DNA of 6,481 nt from an uncultured Kangiella sp. (GTDB lineage Bacteria > Pseudomonadota > Gammaproteobacteria > Enterobacterales > DSM-103792), in contig CAMLKQ010000128.1 of NCBI GenBank assembly GCA_946480585.1, positions 1 through 6,481 on the forward strand, in the 5' to 3' direction. Positions 4,846 to 6,481 of the stretch are shown piece after piece. Within the stretch, counting starts at the first letter, position 1, and every line of letters starts with the position of its first letter. A model generated the notes under the pieces. The model did not search any database and was not told the origin of the DNA. It saw only the letters and a list, made by a program, of their open reading frames with translations. The position numbers were made by a program, and so were the translations under genes.

Positions 4846-6432
4846 CATTTTCAGTTTGAACACTGCGAGCTCAATGTCGAGCGCCGGGAACTGACCCGGA
4901 ACGGGCAGATCGTTGCCCTCGGGCCGCAGGTTTTTGATCTGTTGCTGCACCTCATCCGCCACCGTGATCGCGTGGTCAGCAAAGAGGATCTGCTGGCGGC
5001 TATCTGGGCCGGCCGCATCGTGTCCGAATCCACCATCACCAGCCACATCAATGCCGTGCGCAAAGCCATTGGCGACACCGGTGCCGAGCAGCGCTTGATC
5101 CGCACCGTGGCGCGCAAGGGTTTCCGCTTTGTTGGTGACGTTACAACAGTCTCAACGGCCGCGCAGCCTGTCGCCACAGCGAAGGCCGAATCGCTTGCCG
5201 ATGCAACCGAGCGGCCATCACCCGCGCTGCATCTGCCCGACAAACCCTCGATCACTGTCTTGCCATTCCAGAACCTGAGCGGCGATCCGGCGCAGGAATA
5301 CTTTGCCGATGGCGTGGTGGAAGATGTCATCACCGCGCTGTCGCGGATGCGCTGGCTGTTTGTCATCGGCCGCAATTCCAGTTTTGCCTACAAAGGCAAA
5401 ATCGTGGATGTGAAAACCGTCGGCCGCGAGCTGGGCGTGCGCTATGTGTTGGAAGGCAGCGTGCGCAAATCCGGCAATAAAGTGCGTATCACTGGCCAGT
5501 TGCTCGACGCCAGTACCGGCGCCCATCTCTGGGCCGAGCGTTTTGAAGGCACGCTTGATGATATTTTCGCGCTGCAAGATCAAATCGCCGAAAGCGTGGT
5601 TGGCGCCATTGCCCCGCAGCTGGAGCGCGCCGAAATCGAGCGTGCCAAACGCAAACCCACCGACAGTCTCGATGCGTACGAGTGCTACCTGCGTGGCATG
5701 GCCAAACTGCACACCGGCAGCCGCGAAGCGGTGGATGAAGCCTTGCCACTTTTTTACCGCGCCATCGAACTCGACCCGGACTTTGCCTCAGCGTATGGCG
5801 CGGCCGCCTGGTGTTACGTCTGGCGCAAAGTCAACGGCTGGATGAGCGACCGCGCCAGCGAAACCACCGAAGGCGAGCGGCTGGCGCGCCGTGCGGTAAC
5901 ACTGGGCCGTGACGATGCCGTGGCGCTGACCCGTAGCGGTCACGCGCTCGCCCACCTCGCCGGTGATCTCGATGGTGGCATCGCCCTGCTGGACCGCGCC
6001 GTGCTGCTCAACCCCAACTTTGCTCCGGCGTGGTTTCTCGGTGGTTTCTTGCGTGTGTTCCGTGGTGAAACACAAGACGCTATGGCGCACTTTGCCCACG
6101 CCGTCCGGCTCAGCCCGCTCGATCCGGAAATGTTCCGCATGCAAGCCGGCACCGCGCTCACCCATTTCTTTGCCGGCCAATATGACGCCGCCGCCGAATG
6201 GGCAGAAAAAGCGCTCGGCAATTTACCCAGCTTGCTCGTTGCTGCCGTGGTGGCCGCCGCCAGCCACGCCCTCGCTGGAAGAACTGCCGAAGCACAGCAC
6301 GCCACGGCGCGCCTGCGCGCTCTCAATGCACCACTGCGGCTCTCCGATCTAAAAGAGTGGTTGCCGATTCACCGGCCGGAAGATCTGGCGCGGCTTGCTG
6401 AAGGCTTGCGGTTGGCCGGGTTGCCGGAGTGA
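4843..6432 (+). CDS. Winged-helix / TolB-N-like / TPR soluble transcriptional regulator
   Basis: A 529-residue protein from the GTG start. Residues ~1-100 are an OmpR/PhoB-type winged helix: LGPQVFDLLLHLIRHRDRVV, then K48-E-D-L-L, I-W-A-G-R-I-V-S-E-S-T-I-T-S-H-I-N-A-V-R-K-A-I-G-D (recognition helix ~64-76), and R-K-G-F-R-F-V-G at the wing (91-98). A polar linker (~101-134) contains no transmembrane helix, unlike CadC. S136-I-T-V-L-P-F-Q-N-L-S-G-D starts a TolB-N-like domain (to ~255) with E156?-like acidic helix residues, and V-L-E-G-S-V-R-K-S-G-N-K-V-R-I-T at 202-217. TPR-like repeats follow (~296-490, about six), and the C-terminal E-D-L-A-R-L-A-E-G-L-R-L-A-G-L-P-E is characteristic of the 'adenylate cyclase-like TPR' family, here carrying a DNA-binding domain instead of a cyclase. 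The open frame continues upstream to an ATG at 4534, but that stretch crosses a repeat. GTG 4843 has AAGGA (4831-4835) 7 nt before it. There is no receiver domain, so it is not a classical response regulator. It is divergent from the SDR-cupin-EmrAB cluster and is a candidate regulator of it. Confidence 0.9.
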   Translation: MHFQFEHCELNVERRELTRNGQIVALGPQVFDLLLHLIRHRDRVVSKEDLLAAIWAGRIVSESTITSHINAVRKAIGDTGAEQRLIRTVARKGFRFVGDVTTVSTAAQPVATAKAESLADATERPSPALHLPDKPSITVLPFQNLSGDPAQEYFADGVVEDVITALSRMRWLFVIGRNSSFAYKGKIVDVKTVGRELGVRYVLEGSVRKSGNKVRITGQLLDASTGAHLWAERFEGTLDDIFALQDQIAESVVGAIAPQLERAEIERAKRKPTDSLDAYECYLRGMAKLHTGSREAVDEALPLFYRAIELDPDFASAYGAAAWCYVWRKVNGWMSDRASETTEGERLARRAVTLGRDDAVALTRSGHALAHLAGDLDGGIALLDRAVLLNPNFAPAWFLGGFLRVFRGETQDAMAHFAHAVRLSPLDPEMFRMQAGTALTHFFAGQYDAAAEWAEKALGNLPSLLVAAVVAAASHALAGRTAEAQHATARLRALNAPLRLSDLKEWLPIHRPEDLARLAEGLRLAGLPE

Positions 6433-6481
6433 TGTGGTTTGATTGGCCAGAAGTGACCCGAAGCAAAAGATCACCTGAAGT
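6433..6481. other. Downstream flank of the regulator gene, nothing recognised
   Basis: These 49 nt after the regulator stop show no convincing hairpin terminator, gene start or repeat. The sequence is cut by the window edge. Confidence 0.5.

Noticed and set aside
5218..5712. Minus-strand open frame inside the regulator gene
   Set aside because: It is antisense to the TolB-N/TPR coding region and shows no independent start signal or domain.

Overview
The window comes from a GC-rich bacterial chromosome. It is most likely a proteobacterium, because the EmrA-type membrane fusion protein implies a Gram-negative double envelope and the gene families and repeat style fit gamma- or betaproteobacteria. 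I cannot name the genus. No rRNA, tRNA, CRISPR array, transposase or phage gene is visible.

Layout from left to right. Positions 1-119 hold the 3' end of a + strand gene, probably an isoprenylcysteine/phospholipid methyltransferase-family membrane enzyme. Convergent to it is a four-gene minus-strand cluster, read from right to left: an NmrA-like NAD(P)-binding SDR protein (3488-4267), a small exported cupin (2975-3406), an EmrA/HlyD-type membrane fusion protein (1794-2891) and a DHA2-type major facilitator exporter (181-1797). The last two overlap by 4 nt (ATGA). The other two gaps are 81 and 83 nt, and each contains a strong inverted repeat. Divergent from the cluster, after a 575-nt intergenic region, lies a + strand gene (4843-6432). 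It encodes a soluble regulator: an OmpR/PhoB-type winged helix, a TolB-N-like domain and TPR repeats. The divergent intergenic region carries an approximately 110-nt complex palindromic repeat (4670-4779).

How the genes may work together. EmrA and the MFS protein would form the inner-membrane and periplasmic parts of a tripartite drug or toxin exporter. The outer-membrane TolC-like partner is not in this window. The SDR protein and the exported cupin are plausible accessory functions for redox or quinone/electrophile stress, but their substrates cannot be read from sequence. The divergent winged-helix/TPR protein is a reasonable candidate regulator of the cluster. That link rests on arrangement only.

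Start choices that matter: the fusion protein starts at 2891, the SDR protein at 4267 and the regulator at GTG 4843. In each case a Shine-Dalgarno sequence and family homology favour the internal start over a longer open frame. I did not find a clearly novel system. The most notable non-coding signals are the palindromic repeat and the series of perfect stems at the gene junctions of the exporter cluster.
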